The translations under genes and the position numbers were made by a program. DNA of 64,000 bases, taken from positions 1 to 64,000 of the forward strand of contig JASAMV010009273.1 in NCBI GenBank assembly GCA_030248065.1. Direction: 5' to 3'. Source of the stretch: Rhynchonema sp. JSB1_4. Its lineage: Eukaryota > Nematoda > Chromadorea > Monhysterida > Xyalidae. A model generated the notes under the pieces. It was not told the DNA's origin. It worked only from the letters and a program-made list of their open reading frames with translations, and ran no database searches. This document shows positions 24,433 through 35,126 of the stretch, piece after piece (position 1 is the stretch's first letter; the number at the start of each line of letters is the position of its first letter).

Positions 24433-25702
24433 CAGTGCTGTGGCTACTTTTGCGGGGCGGGTAGGGTACATAGGTGGAAAAAATCGGGGCGGGTAGGGGG
24501 GTAGTGTACCTGGGATTTTGGGGGGGGGGAATCCGGTTTGGGGGGGGAGGGGGGGGGGGAAGATTTTTCGGGGCGGGTAGGGTACAACACAAGTTTTTTC
24601 GGGTGTCTGTTTTTATGTACTAAAAAGTGCATACCTATATCGCGCGCAGCGCGAGATTTTTTGCACTTTTTACGGTTTTCGGTCGAAATTTGGGCATTTT
24701 TGACCGAAAAATGGGCATTTTGGGGGTAAAAATCGGGGCGGGTAGGGTACCAGGGCGGGGCGGATAGGGGGCATAGTCAGTGTGGTGGCAGGCCAATCGA
24801 CCCAAAGATACCCTAGGGGGGGGAAGGTTTCGGACTTACTCGAGATACCCCCGAGAGGCTCCCCAAGATACCCCTATGGTCCGTCAAAAGGCCGTTTTTT
24901 GCATGCAATTTTACTGCAAAATCGGCCTAAAAAGGGGTATTTTTTGACATTTTTGCCGAAAATTGGCCTAAAATGACCATTTTTGGGTGTTTGCGCGCGG
25001 AGCGCGCGATTTTTGGGGGTCTCGAGGTCGAAAAACACCTATTTTTGCCTTTGAAAACCATAAATCTACTTACTCGAGATACCCTTTGGGGTCGGCTCGA
25101 GATAGATACCCTTCCCCCCCATCCCCCCCCTAAGGGTTGACTCGAGATAGATACCTCTTAGGGGGGGGAATCCCCCCCATCCCCCCCAGCCACTACTATG
25201 CCCACTGTAGTGGCTGGGGGGGGGTTGGGTGGGGGTTACCCCCTCTCAGTACTTACCTACCACAAAACCCGAGGGGGGTTGGGGGGGGGTTGAGTACTTA
25301 CCTCTCACAACTCCAAATCATACCTCTCACAAGCAATTTTATACCTTTTTAAGGCAAAAATCGGTGTTTTTCGACCTTATTTTCCCAAAAATCGCGCGCT
25401 CATAATACCTATTTTTAGGCGATTTTCGGCGAAAATTTTGAAAAAGTACTATTTTTACCTCATTTTTTGGCCAAAATTGTATCACAAAAACGGTGTTTTT
25501 TCGCCTTTTTGGGTGACCAAAATCATACCTCTCACGCTTCCGGTCCCAACCCCGCATCATACTTACCTCCCACACATGGGCCTGCCACTACACTGGTAGG
25601 GGGGTAGGGTACCACAGCGGGGCGGGTAGGGGGTAGCGTACCAGGCCGGGGCGGGTGGGTACCATTTGGGGGGGCACCCCCCCCCCCCCAGCCACAGCAC
25701 TG
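24433..25702. mobile_element. Nested hAT-like element, CAGTGCTGTGGCT ends (1.27 kb)
   Basis: CAGTGCTGTGGCT at the left and AGCCACAGCACTG at the right are perfect inverted ends. Flanks GCTGGGGG (24425-24432) and GCTGGGGC (25703-25710) match in 7 of 8 bases. It contains further G-rich and GCGCGC-rich blocks that suggest additional inserts. Confidence 0.7.
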
Positions 25703-26279
25703 GCTGGGGCGCAGTGGTGTAGCTACCCAGGCGGGGCGGCAACCTACTGTACCACCCAAAATGCGGGGCGGCAACCTACCTACTGTACCAGCCGAGCTAG
25801 GGGGGGGGTCGTACCACTTGGGGGGGGTCATCTGTAAATTTTTTATGTCTAAATACTGAAGAAAATGTGGCCTAAAACACTAATTTCGCGCTCAGCGCGC
25901 GATTTTTCGCCTATTTGCAGACAAATATGCTAATTTTATGCAATTTTAAGCCAAAAATGAATGTTTTGGGTGAAAAGTTAGGTGGGGCGGCAACCTACCT
26001 ACTGTACCAGGCGAGGGGCGGCAACCTACCTACTGTACCTAGGGGGGACCCCCCCCCACCCCCCACCCCCTGCTACACCATTGGCTGGGGGGAAGGGGTA
26101 GGTAGGTAGATTGACGCGCCATCCTGATGCAGTACGTAAGTCGCCGCCCCGGCTGGTACAGTTGTAGGTATAATTTTTTGGCTCAAAATGGTTTAAAATC
26201 GGTATTTTTCACTCCATACAGGCGAAAAATCGCGCGTGACGCGCGAAATTAGCGCTCAAGAGACATTCTCATCAATATG

Positions 26280-26715
26280 TACCGTAAAAACCTAAATACA
26301 GCCCCCCCGGAATAGAGCCCCCCCGTAATACAGCCCCCCAAAAAGGGGTCAGTGAATTAATAGAGCCCCCCCCCGGAATAGAGCCCCCCTAAGTAACATC
26401 CCCTATACAGTGGTGTATTAAGGCTTGATAGTGGTGTACTGTACAGGTACATTTATGCACGTTTGTTGTTCGTTCAGAGCACATAATACGCCTCTTATTG
26501 ATGAATAGACACGAATAAATGCAATTACAAGCGAAAAAAACATCCTTTCAAACCCCTTTTTAGAGGTTTTTGGGGGTATTTTTGGGAACAATTTTTCAGG
26601 TTCGGGTCAGTGAATTAATAGAGCCCCCCCCGGAGTAGAGCCCCCCGTAATAGAGCCCCCAAAATGGGGTCAGTGAGTTAATAGAGCCCCCCTTCTATTT
26701 AGGTTTTTACGGTAT
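26280..26715. mobile_element. Nested element with TACCGTAAAAACCTAAATA ends
   Basis: ACCGTAAAAACCTAAATACAG at the left and the inverted CTATTTAGGTTTTTACGGT at the right, with AATAGAGCCCCCC and GGGGTCAGTGAATTAATAG units inside both ends. The same family as the outer element at 24056-27672. TA at both edges is compatible with a TA target site. Confidence 0.65.
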
Positions 26716-26815
26716 GCATAAAACTTTTGTTCCCGGATGACCCCCCTAGCTCGGCCGGTCGGTACAAGTAGGTAGGTTGATTGCAGGCAGGCTTTTTTGG
26801 TGGTACAGTGGGTTG

Positions 26816-27210
26816 CAGTGCAGTTCCTGGGGGGGAGGGGGGAGGTCCCCCCCTAAGGTACACTAACCGCCGCGACCAAGGTACACTAGTACACCAACCG
26901 CCGCGCCAGGTACACTAACCGCCTCAATTTTTGCCTAAAATCGGCATTTTTAGGCCTAAAATGGCCATTTTTAGGCCTAAAATGGGTGATTTTCAGGTCA
27001 ATGATGTCAAAAGTCGCCAAAATACCCTTTTTATGGAGAATTTTTTTCCAAAAAGGGGTAAAAGTCGGTCAAATTTTCTACCTCAAAAAGTGACTTTTTC
27101 CTGGATTTGGGTCTTCCCCCCCCCTTCCCCCCCAGGGAGGTACACTAACCGCCGCACGGAAAAAAAGGGGTAGGTACACTAACCGCCGCGCCGGACCAGG
27201 AACTACACTG
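26816..27210. mobile_element. Nested hAT-like element, CAGTGCAGTTCCTGG ends (395 bp)
   Basis: CAGTGCAGTTCCTGG and CCAGGAACTACACTG ends with the exact 8-bp duplication GTGGGTTG at 26808-26815 and 27211-27218. Interior is rich in GGTACACTAACCGCC repeats near both ends and TAGGCCTAAAATGG-like repeats in the core. Confidence 0.88.
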
Positions 27211-27749
27211 GTGGGTTGATTGCAAAGGCCTGGGTATGGGGGATGGGTAGCTACACCACTGCTTCTTTCTTCAAAACGATGACTGAAAATATCAAGAACT
27301 AGGAAATGTTATTGCGCGAAGCGCAAAAATTTTGAAAATTTTAGTTAAAAAAATGGTAATTTCGTTCGAATTTAGGCATACCGGGCCGGACCCGGCCGGG
27401 CCGTTTCCGATCTATGGTGTAATACAATGTTTGTGGTGGAGTATATGATGACCGATGACGTAAAGCCTTTTATGGAAGATCTGTACCTAAAAACACTCAA
27501 TAATGACCAGTAACACCCTGACCAGAACTCCATTTTAGGGGCATTTTTGCGAACATTTTTTGAGATTTTGGGCAGCGAAAAAATACAGCCCCCCCCCCCA
27601 AAAAAATACAGCCCCCCCCTAAAAGGGGTCAGTGAAAAAATACAGCCCCCCTTGTATTTTAGATTTTACGGTATACCGTGACCGACTTAATTTTCAAGCG
27701 GCGATCTTTAGCATATTATCGGAAATAGAATCCGGACAGACAATCCCAT

Positions 27750-27765
27750 ATCAGTTCATTTTTAG
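27750..27765 (+). other. Acceptor-like site just before the TREX start codon
   Basis: Pyrimidine-rich TTCATTTTTAG ends 10 nt before the ATG at 27776. It fits a 5'-UTR intron or a spliced-leader trans-splice acceptor. Confidence 0.5.
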
Positions 27766-27775
27766 GGCGGCCGCA

Positions 27776-30700
27776 ATGTCGGCTCAGTCGGCGTCAGCGA
27801 CGACGGAGCCAGGCCCAGATGTTGCTGCTGGAATGTCAGTCAAGAAACAAGAAGACGCGCAAATTATTGAACACGAAACATTCATCTTTTTTGACATCGA
27901 AACGACAGGATTGTTGATCTCATCTCAGCCAGAACAAGTGCCCGAACTCACCGAAATTACACTGACCGCCATCTCAAGATCTGATCTCACTGAATCGGCT
28001 TCAAAACATCGACACTCAAAATCGTCAAGCGTTTGTGATTTGGTGCAATCGTTGCGAGTTTTCGGCTCGTTGACGCTGCGCGTACGACCAAGTTATGATA
28101 ACGATGGGGAATGGCAGACGTATGACGCAAGTAGGGCTGCGCAAGTCAATGGTTGGTTCACTTTTTTAAAGGGCTCGGGACATAACCGAAGGAAGGGTAG
28201 CAGGACATGTTGTTACATACCGTTGAAAAGCATTCCGACAGCCTATGTCACGCACAAATTTTAAGCTCCTTGGAGATTCGCTATCTCTTGGTAGAGCGAC
28301 TTTTCGTTCCTGAAAAAAGTAGATTGTGTCACAACTTGAAACGACCGGTGCAGAAACCCCAAATAAGTTGAAAGTCAAGTAACACGTGGATAGGATTACA
28401 ACAGCTTCTGGTTAACTTATCATGAGAACTTCAGTCGCTCAAAGCATTGCTTCACTCGGTGAGGGTGCGAAATGTTCCAAAAATCGGCCACATTTTTCGA
28501 AAGCACAAGTTTGTCTCTAAATTTTGAGGCCGCGCTTTGTGCTGCAGAAATGAAAGTGCAACAGAAAAATAGAGCGTTTTCGAAAGTACCAGAAAATAAG
28601 GTTTTTAAATTTGGAAACACTTAGATAGCGGCGTGACAGGCCGAAAAAGACCTAAAAATTGCCCCTAAACTGCATAGTTGCATTCATTGACGGAAATGTG
28701 ATGTAAATAAGCCACGTATTGCATTGCATTGGAAACGAGAAAGACAGACAAACGCACAGTCCAACAATCTAGACGAGTTTCAAGACTTCAAACTCCATGG
28801 ACCGGCTGCTGCAGCTATGCCAACCTGAATAAGATATTTGGCTATAATTCGTTACTGTTTACGACTGTTGCACATTTGATAGCACCATCTGATGTAGCTT
28901 TAAAGTAGCTATCGAGCGATGTATAACATGCCCATACTATCTCTTGCTATGGACAAGAAACGGTCAAAATTCCGAAATCGCCCACGGTGACGTGACGGTT
29001 CACTTTTTTAATTAATAAAATTATTTTGTGCCCTTGCATTGAATCACATCACATTCATTTATATATTTTCCTGAAAAAACAAATTTTTTTTTGTCAAGCT
29101 GCCTACCAGTACTTTTCGTGATTGCGAATCGAAAAACGCCCAATTTTATCAAGTTTTCGTTTTGTTTGTGGTGTAAGAAATGCCAATGCCGGTTTTGTGG
29201 TTCAGGGGCATAGAAGGGTCATCTTTGGCACAGGGGTTAGTGATTTTTACGATTTTCGCACGCTTTTTAAACAATTTTATAACATCGAACCGCTGGAAAG
29301 CTATTTTCGACATCTCAAGTCAAAGAACACGGCTGTTCTGCCAAAGAAATTTTCTAAAATGTTTGCAGACAATATATATTTGTCGCGCCGAATGTACTGC
29401 TGATTGCTTATTGTTTCATTCGTTGAATGTCATTATTCACACAGGCCTCAAATCGCACCATCTTCGTCACGCAGTGTCGCTGTCGAGTGCCTGGTCACAA
29501 GTGCGCGCATTCATCACTCACATGCCCGGCCCCGTCTGTTTGATTGCACATAATGGTGGTCGATTTGATGTGCCTGTGGTCAGACGATTGATTCGCAAAT
29601 ACCAACTCGATGATCTGCCTGGTCGGTTTTGCCGCGATCGAAAGTAATGTTTTATTGTGTAGGTTCCCGTTTGACTAAATACTGACTGACCAAGCTGCAC
29701 CTATATGGAAAAGCGCCAGAATTTTGCCAAATGAACTGTTAAAACTGACTGCACCGAAAAGTCCGCAAACTAAAAAACGTTCGTGGTTTTCGCCTTGAAA
29801 TCAATCGATTTTGAAGCCACGTACATGCGTACACGCATCACGCAAATGGCAAAGAAACGGTTCCAAGAGCGCATTTCAGGAACCGAAACCGACACTCAGT
29901 TTACTTTCGTCGATTCGCTGACCATGTTCCAGTGTTTGGATTTCGAGTACACGCGCGCGATTCGGGCGCAGTTGCAGAATCATCATAAAACGACCGGTTA
30001 GTTGGCAGATGTTTCGTTTTGTCTGGTTTTTCACATTCTGTTGGTTGGTTTGTTGCCCCCGTTCGGTTGTCGTGGTCTCATTGTTGACTGAAGATGTCCG
30101 ACAGATCTTCAGCGCATTTGATCGGGTTACGCCACAGATCGATTGGGCTCGTGGATACGGGTCGGCTTTTGCAACGAAACAGATGTTCGACCGTGTCAGG
30201 CTCGGTGTAGCATCGAGGGCACACGTTTTATATGTTTCGGTCGATGCGATTGTGATAAGAGTTAGGATCGAGTTGCGCGATTGCACCCGCGACCGTATTG
30301 ACTCGCATTGGCGTTAGAATCTGATGCCTGGATCGAATACGACAGCCGGGATTTTCGGGTAGGAGTCGGTGGGAAGCCGCGCGCCGTTGATGTGTATGGG
30401 TGGGGTGAAGGATTTGACCGCGGGTTTGCGGCCTGACGTCGGCACTGTGGACGTGGATTTGGTTTCGGAGACTGAGAGGCCGCATCCGGCGCATTCACAT
30501 TCTGTCGTGCATTTTCATTATTGTAGCATTCGTATCGTTCTGTTTTAGGCAATCCAACAACCGGAGCGAACAACATTGAGCTGCCGTCAACTAGTGCTGC
30601 CGCACCGCCGAATAATGATCAAGTTACCGCCGCTGAGCTGACATCACATGGGGATTTGGATTTACCGGACGGTTGGCCTGGCCTTGAATCAGGGTTTTTT

Positions 30701-33167
30701 TCAAAATGGCCCAGTGGCTCATTGGTGGCTCGTTTGCCATTTTTTGTGGCTCATTTAAAACATAAGTGGTGTAATGAGCCAACATTAGTAGCAGAAAAAC
30801 CTACCTTGAATTTGCTGGCAATTTCGTACAATCGGCAATCTCAACAAATTTTAGCCACAAATCTGTACGTGACACCACAACGCGCGCATCGCAACAGCAA
30901 TGATGAGGACAACAGCACCAACAACAACAACGACAACATTGCTTTGTTGAATGCGCCGCCGAGACCGAGGCACTCCGAGACACAGCACAACAACACGAAT
31001 CGCGTGTATGTGGACGGGAGACTGGTGGAGGGCGAACCGCTCGTCGCTGAGTGAGTGATGATTGTAATTTTGTCTTTGTCTGTGGTCTTATTTATTATTT
31101 CAGTAGAATTTGTGCGTCGAAAATGTTGCTGTAATTTGATATGCACAGTGGCGTTCTCAATCAAACAAGTGTGAATGCTTGCAGAGTGAAGCAAATGGCG
31201 ATGACTCCGCCGACAACGCCCAAGTACACCACAACAAATCCACCCGCACGTCAACGAAATCCGGATCGCGTCAGGCGACAGCTGCAGTTCGATGCGCAGA
31301 CACGCCAGCGAATCGATGATAATGGCAAACGGTGAGGCTGATTGGCGCTGGTGGTGTGACAGGAACTGATCTTAATTGGTGTGAATCTGAATGAAACTTG
31401 CTCATTTTGTTGGGCATGGCTTTCCTGAAAGAAGGATGATTTTTAATTAAAAACACACGATTTCTATGACTTTCAACCAGCTTAGAATGAGTTCCCGGAC
31501 GAACGCCAACGAGCTAATAAACAACTAATAAAGGACCGGGTCGTCGAGATAAATATGTGGTACCAGTTGTGATGTGGTTGGGGGTATACCCCAACTGGTT
31601 AGCTAGATGTCTTCCTCGGGTCATCAAGTCAAGATAGTGTTGATTTCAGTGCCAAAATGGCCATTTTATGCGCCAAAATGGTCAAATTCGCTCCAATGTT
31701 CTCACACGAGCACAAAAATACACATTTTAGCATAATTTGACCAATGTTTATACCCCTGTCTTTGACTTCAGGACCAATACCCCAAATCGGGGTACCCAAT
31801 TAGCTAGCTAGCTTTCTTGCTCGGACCAACTACATCACTGGGCACCAGTGTTCTTGACAGAACGTTGGATTCCTGTAGTCACGTCACGTTACAAATGCCA
31901 GTCCGGTTCGATCACCAAGTTGAATACGACCAAAAACTGCCAAACTTACAGAATCAAAATCGAGCCCGTTGCGCCGATTATCGGCGCTCAATTCAAAATC
32001 GAAGCGAACGACGAGGAATTTGAGCGAATGAACCGTTCTGACGATGCGAATCATCAATTTGAGATCGAGTCGCCACCCAGATCGACGTCGAAAGTGGCTA
32101 GATTGCGGGATTTGGACAAAACCGAATGGACGCACGCGAAGCGGAAACTCGCCGGCGTCAACAATTTCACGTGCGTTTTGCGCCCCATAAAGTCTGCCCA
32201 TAAAGCTGAAGTCATGCTTGTCCATTTTGGGCTTGTAGACAATGAGGAGGACCAATTTTTGTTTTGATCATATTTTGTGATAGAGTCGTAGCACAAATTT
32301 CGTCCAGCGTAAAAGTTGTTCGTTTGGCGCAGGGGAACAACTTTTGCGCTGGTTGAAATTAGTTCCCCCAACTCTATCACAACATATGAATTAAACAAAA
32401 GTTTGTCCTCATTGTCTACACGCCCAAAATAGACACGTATAACTCCACCTTAGAACCCACCTGTTAAAAGCACCGAGTTTTGTCCGTTTCGGCCCGTTTT
32501 CACAGAAGGGCGAGGTGCCAGGCCTCGTCGGTGCGAACGCATCCGGCCAGTCGACCTCCAATGAGCACGAAGATTAATTTCTGGAAACATGTCCATTTTT
32601 CGTGTACAACATCACACAGGCTGGCGCATTCTACAGCTTTTTGATTCGGAGAACAAAAAGTTCCCACGAAACATCTTTTAGTTCTCTTTCTCACATCTGG
32701 TTATGCTAATATTGAAATCGCCGATGTTTTACGAGCTAGAATCACCCGCCGGGTTTGACTTTGGTTCATCGCTTTTTTCTGAAAAACCAAGATTATCAAA
32801 AATCACCGTCACACAATCCAGATAGAACAGATTACGCCTGATTATGCTTCCAAACACAAATTCCTCAGCCAGATTATGTGACTTTTCAGACGTACTTCAT
32901 ATAGCCTGTCCCGTCTGTGGTTGAACATGTTCACTGGTGAGCCAGGCATGGTGCAGCCACCAGCGCATCGCTCGGACGCCGACGTTTGTATGATGTTTCA
33001 ATTGTGTGCAATGTATGGCTCTGATGCGGTCAGGTATATGGATGAGAACGCGAAACCGTGGAATCAGTAGTGTCAAATGGGACAACGCACTGCGCTGCTA
33101 TCAGTATTGTTGATAGCTTTCTGGGTACATACAGTTTTGTTGCCGTTTCTCCGTTGATTCTGATATG
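27776..33167 (+). CDS. TREX: TREX-family DEDDh 3'-5' DNA exonuclease with a long internal insertion
   Basis: Known TREX enzymes degrade DNA from 3' ends. Exons: 27776-28151, 29444-29621, 29817-29996, 30549-30671, 30855-31050, 31185-31331, 32890-33033, all phase-consistent. A last short exon from about 33132 to a stop near 33165 is tentative. ExoI is FFDIETTGL (Asp40, Glu42), followed by a VNGLKSHHL block like the family's ITGLS. ExoII is LIAHNGGRFDVP, followed by VDSLTMFQCL. After that comes an Asn/Thr/Pro-rich insertion of roughly 170 residues. The fold then resumes with RTSYSLSRLWLNMF and ExoIII, which has catalytic-type residues in HRSDADV. Human TREX1 has only about a dozen residues at the insertion point. 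An hAT MITE and a fold-back repeat lie in the 31332-32889 intron. TREX1 versus TREX2 identity cannot be told. Confidence 0.85.
31567..31840. mobile_element. hAT-like MITE, CAGTGATGTAGTTGG family, inverted copy (274 bp)
   Basis: The right end GGACCAACTACATCACTG is the inverted start of the element at 8635. The left end TTGTGATGTGGTTGG is the other terminus with its first two bases changed. Flanks GGTACCAG (31559-31566) and GGCACCAG (31841-31848) match in 7 of 8. It lies in a TREX intron and is shorter than its relatives. Confidence 0.78.
32219..32436. repeat. Fold-back MITE, GTAGACAATGAG family (copy 1)
   Basis: TCCATTTTGGGCTTGTAGAC and its inverted partner GTCTACACGCCCAAAATAGA enclose AACAACTTTTGCGCTGG/CCAGCGTAAAAGTTGTT and TATCACAA inverted segments, so the whole unit can fold. 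A second copy is at 56312-56524. It lies in a TREX intron. Confidence 0.75.
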
Positions 33168-33555
33168 AAATGGAGGGCGGACTCCGTCCTCCATTTCATA
33201 TCAACGGACCAATGCACTTTGTTAGAAACGCGTGTATATAGTTTTGCCAATCTCATTTATCCATAACAGGTGTCTTTTATCTCAATTTTTAGATTGTTCT
33301 TGTTTTGTAGCTGAACGTTTTTTCGGTTTCTTGTCATTGTTGCCTATTTGTATTGAATTCTTATTTTCAATGTTTGACGCGCGTTTGTGTTTCCTTGCAG
33401 CTTATCTGGTGCCAAGGTTGTTTTTGCGTGCCCTAGTTTTTAGGATACCGTTGTGTTTTCACTGCTTTTTTTATCCGATTGTTGATGTTTTCCATTTTGT
33501 ACTCACAGCCAATCTCTTACTAATTGCTAGTTCCTTCTGTCATTTGAAGTTACTT

Positions 33556-34222
33556 CAGTTTCCATCCGGGTGGGGTCGAAAACCCCGAAAAAACGCCGAA
33601 AAAAACGCCGAAAAAAAAACCCCGAAAAATAAAAACCCCGAAACCGAAAAACCCCGAAGAAAAACCCCGAAAACGAAAAACCCCGAAAAATATAAAATGT
33701 GTGAAAAACAATTCTTTTTGTTAGAGAAGGGTATTCGTGTCGTTCGTGCACCAAAAAATGGGCACTGGTACAGGTCGGGCACAAGTTAGGTAATTCTCCT
33801 TTGGTCAGGTCTTCCTGGCTGGCAGCCTAAGCCTAACCCTGAAAGAAAGCCTGTGCAGCTGTACATTTGTGGATGTTTCCTTGATATGGACATGTCTTCC
33901 TGGCTGGCAGCCTATGCCTAAGCCTATGAACAAGCCTAAGCCCAAGTCTAGGTTCAAGTCTGATCGGAAGCCAATTTATCAAGTGTAGGGATGATGTTTC
34001 ACTCGTGGGTCACGAGCGACATGAATACCCACCTCTAACAAGATTTTTTTTCATCCCTGACATTTTTTTATTTTTCGGGTTTTTTTCGGGGTTTTTTCAT
34101 TTTCGGGGGTTTTTTTCGGGGTTTTTTCGGGTTTTTTCGTTTTCGGGGTTTTATTTTTTTGGGGGTTTTATTTTTCGGGGTTTTCCGTTTTGGGGTTTTC
34201 GACGGCCACCTTCCATCCAATG
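33556..34222. repeat. Fold-back element with CCCCGAAAAA arms
   Basis: Left arm 33556-33745 (TTCCATCCGGGTGGGGTCG, many CCCCGAAAAA/CGCCGAAAAA units, then TTGTTAGAGAAGGGTATTC). Right arm 34010-34222 is its inverted counterpart (GAATACCCACCTCTAACAAG, TTTTTCGGGG units, GGCCACCTTCCATCC). It lies between TREX and MED17; the spacer holds CTAAGCCTAA repeats. Confidence 0.75.
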
Positions 34223-34610
34223 CAAGCACAGCGTGTTCTAGAAGTACGTTCATAAATATTTAGACGGGAAGGAACTTTTAGTCCACACTGTGTGTGCGCA
34301 TTATCATCTCATCTCACCGTGTTTACCCGTCACACGCAGGGTTGATCTCACATCACTTTGTTTATTCATTCCTGATTACATTTGGATAAAGTCATGCCCA
34401 ATTATGTTTCTGGCGTGATTTCTTGGTTTGCCTCGTGCTTCGAGCGCTCGTGACGTTATGGGCGTTATATGTGGATTGGAGTAAATTATCTGTAATCAGT
34501 ATTTTATTTTAAAATTTGGTTAGTGTTTTGTTGTCCTGTTCACTGTGGCGACAGCGAAACGTCGGAGAACAGTTTTTCGGTAATTCGTCAAACATTTTGT
34601 CAATCATGCG

Positions 34611-35014
34611 TAGGGTTAGAGAGGTGTCGGGTGCCAAAAAGTGTAGGTGTCGGGTGCCTCCAGGTGTCGGGGTTTTTTGGGACCCGACACTTACGGTTCA
34701 AAACATCAGTTTTGCTGAGAAAAGAATTTTGAGAGAAAATTTTCTTCGAACCAAATGTTTCCGAAGACGCAGAATGTAACATTTTGGTGTTTATTTCGTG
34801 TGAAAATACTTGAATTCAGTCACTTGAACCAAAAAATTGCACTCATAATGCGAAGGAGCAAAAATTTGCCCGTTTTCGCTCCAAAAACAGGTGTCGGATT
34901 TTTCCAAAAACTAGATGTCGGGTGTCGGGTTTTTTTGGAACTGTCGGGTGTCGGCTTTTTTTCTCAAATGTCGGGTGTCGGGTATTTCCAGGTGTCGGGT
35001 AACCTCTAACCCTA
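34611..35014. mobile_element. hAT-like element, TAGGGTTAGAG family (404 bp)
   Basis: Ends TAGGGTTAGAGAGGTGTCGGG-like and CCGACAC..AACCTCTAACCCTA, with the exact 8-bp duplication ATCATGCG at 34603-34610 and 35015-35022. GGTGTCGGGTGTCGG units repeat at both subterminal regions, as transposase-binding repeats do in known hAT elements. The core matches 38134-38597 in inverse orientation. The element ends 95 bp before the MED17 acceptor. Confidence 0.9.
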
Positions 35015-35089
35015 ATCATGCGGAACATTTTTATGCTATGCCCCTCTGTATCTAATGTGCTGTGCTCTGAAAAAACCCGCAGGATTATT

Positions 35090-35109
35090 CTATCTCTAAA
35101 ATCTTGCAG
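35090..35109 (+). other. Acceptor-like site just before the MED17 start codon
   Basis: TTCTATCTCTAAAATCTTGCAG ends 17 nt before the ATG at 35127. 5'-UTR intron or trans-splice acceptor. Confidence 0.5.
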
Positions 35110-35126
35110 CCGCCAAAAAAACACCG

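Larger units (their letters stand above)
24214..27416. mobile_element. hAT-like element with CGGCCCGG arms, enlarged by nested insertions (3.2 kb)
   Basis: Ends CAGAGATCGGAAACGGGCC and GGCCGTTTCCGATCTATG, flanked by the exact 8-bp duplication GTGTAATA at 24206-24213 and 27417-27424. The sub-ends are GGCCC/GGGCC-rich. The interior is made of other elements (24433-25702, 26280-26715, 26816-27210) and G-run-rich repeats such as GGGGCGGGTAGGGTACC. No transposase reading frame was seen; open frames in this zone are by-products of the repeats. Confidence 0.85.
24056..27672. mobile_element. Outer element of a nested transposon cluster (TACCGTA ends)
   Basis: Left TACCGTATTCCCTAAAATAG followed by AGCCCCC/GGGGTCAGTGA units, and right the inverted CTATTTTAG-like ACGGTA end near 27672. 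The two ends are homologous over about 100 bp. Everything between has been enlarged by later insertions (24214-27416 and its contents). Confidence 0.6.

Noticed and set aside
24168..27173. Several open frames in the 24-27 kb region rich in Pro, Gly and Arg
   Set aside because: They arise from C- and G-run repeats of nested transposons; there is no family match or splice context.
24433..27260. GGGGCGGGT runs as GC-box promoters or G-quadruplexes
   Set aside because: They are repeated parts of the nested elements, also seen at 40016-40128, without an adjacent gene start.
31861..32169. Open stretch after the MITE that could be an extra TREX exon (about 31861-32169)
   Set aside because: The preceding exon (ending 31331) joins the ExoIII exon at 32890 in perfect phase and gives the expected SYSL block. 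The stretch has no family match and a stop in the phase that would be used.
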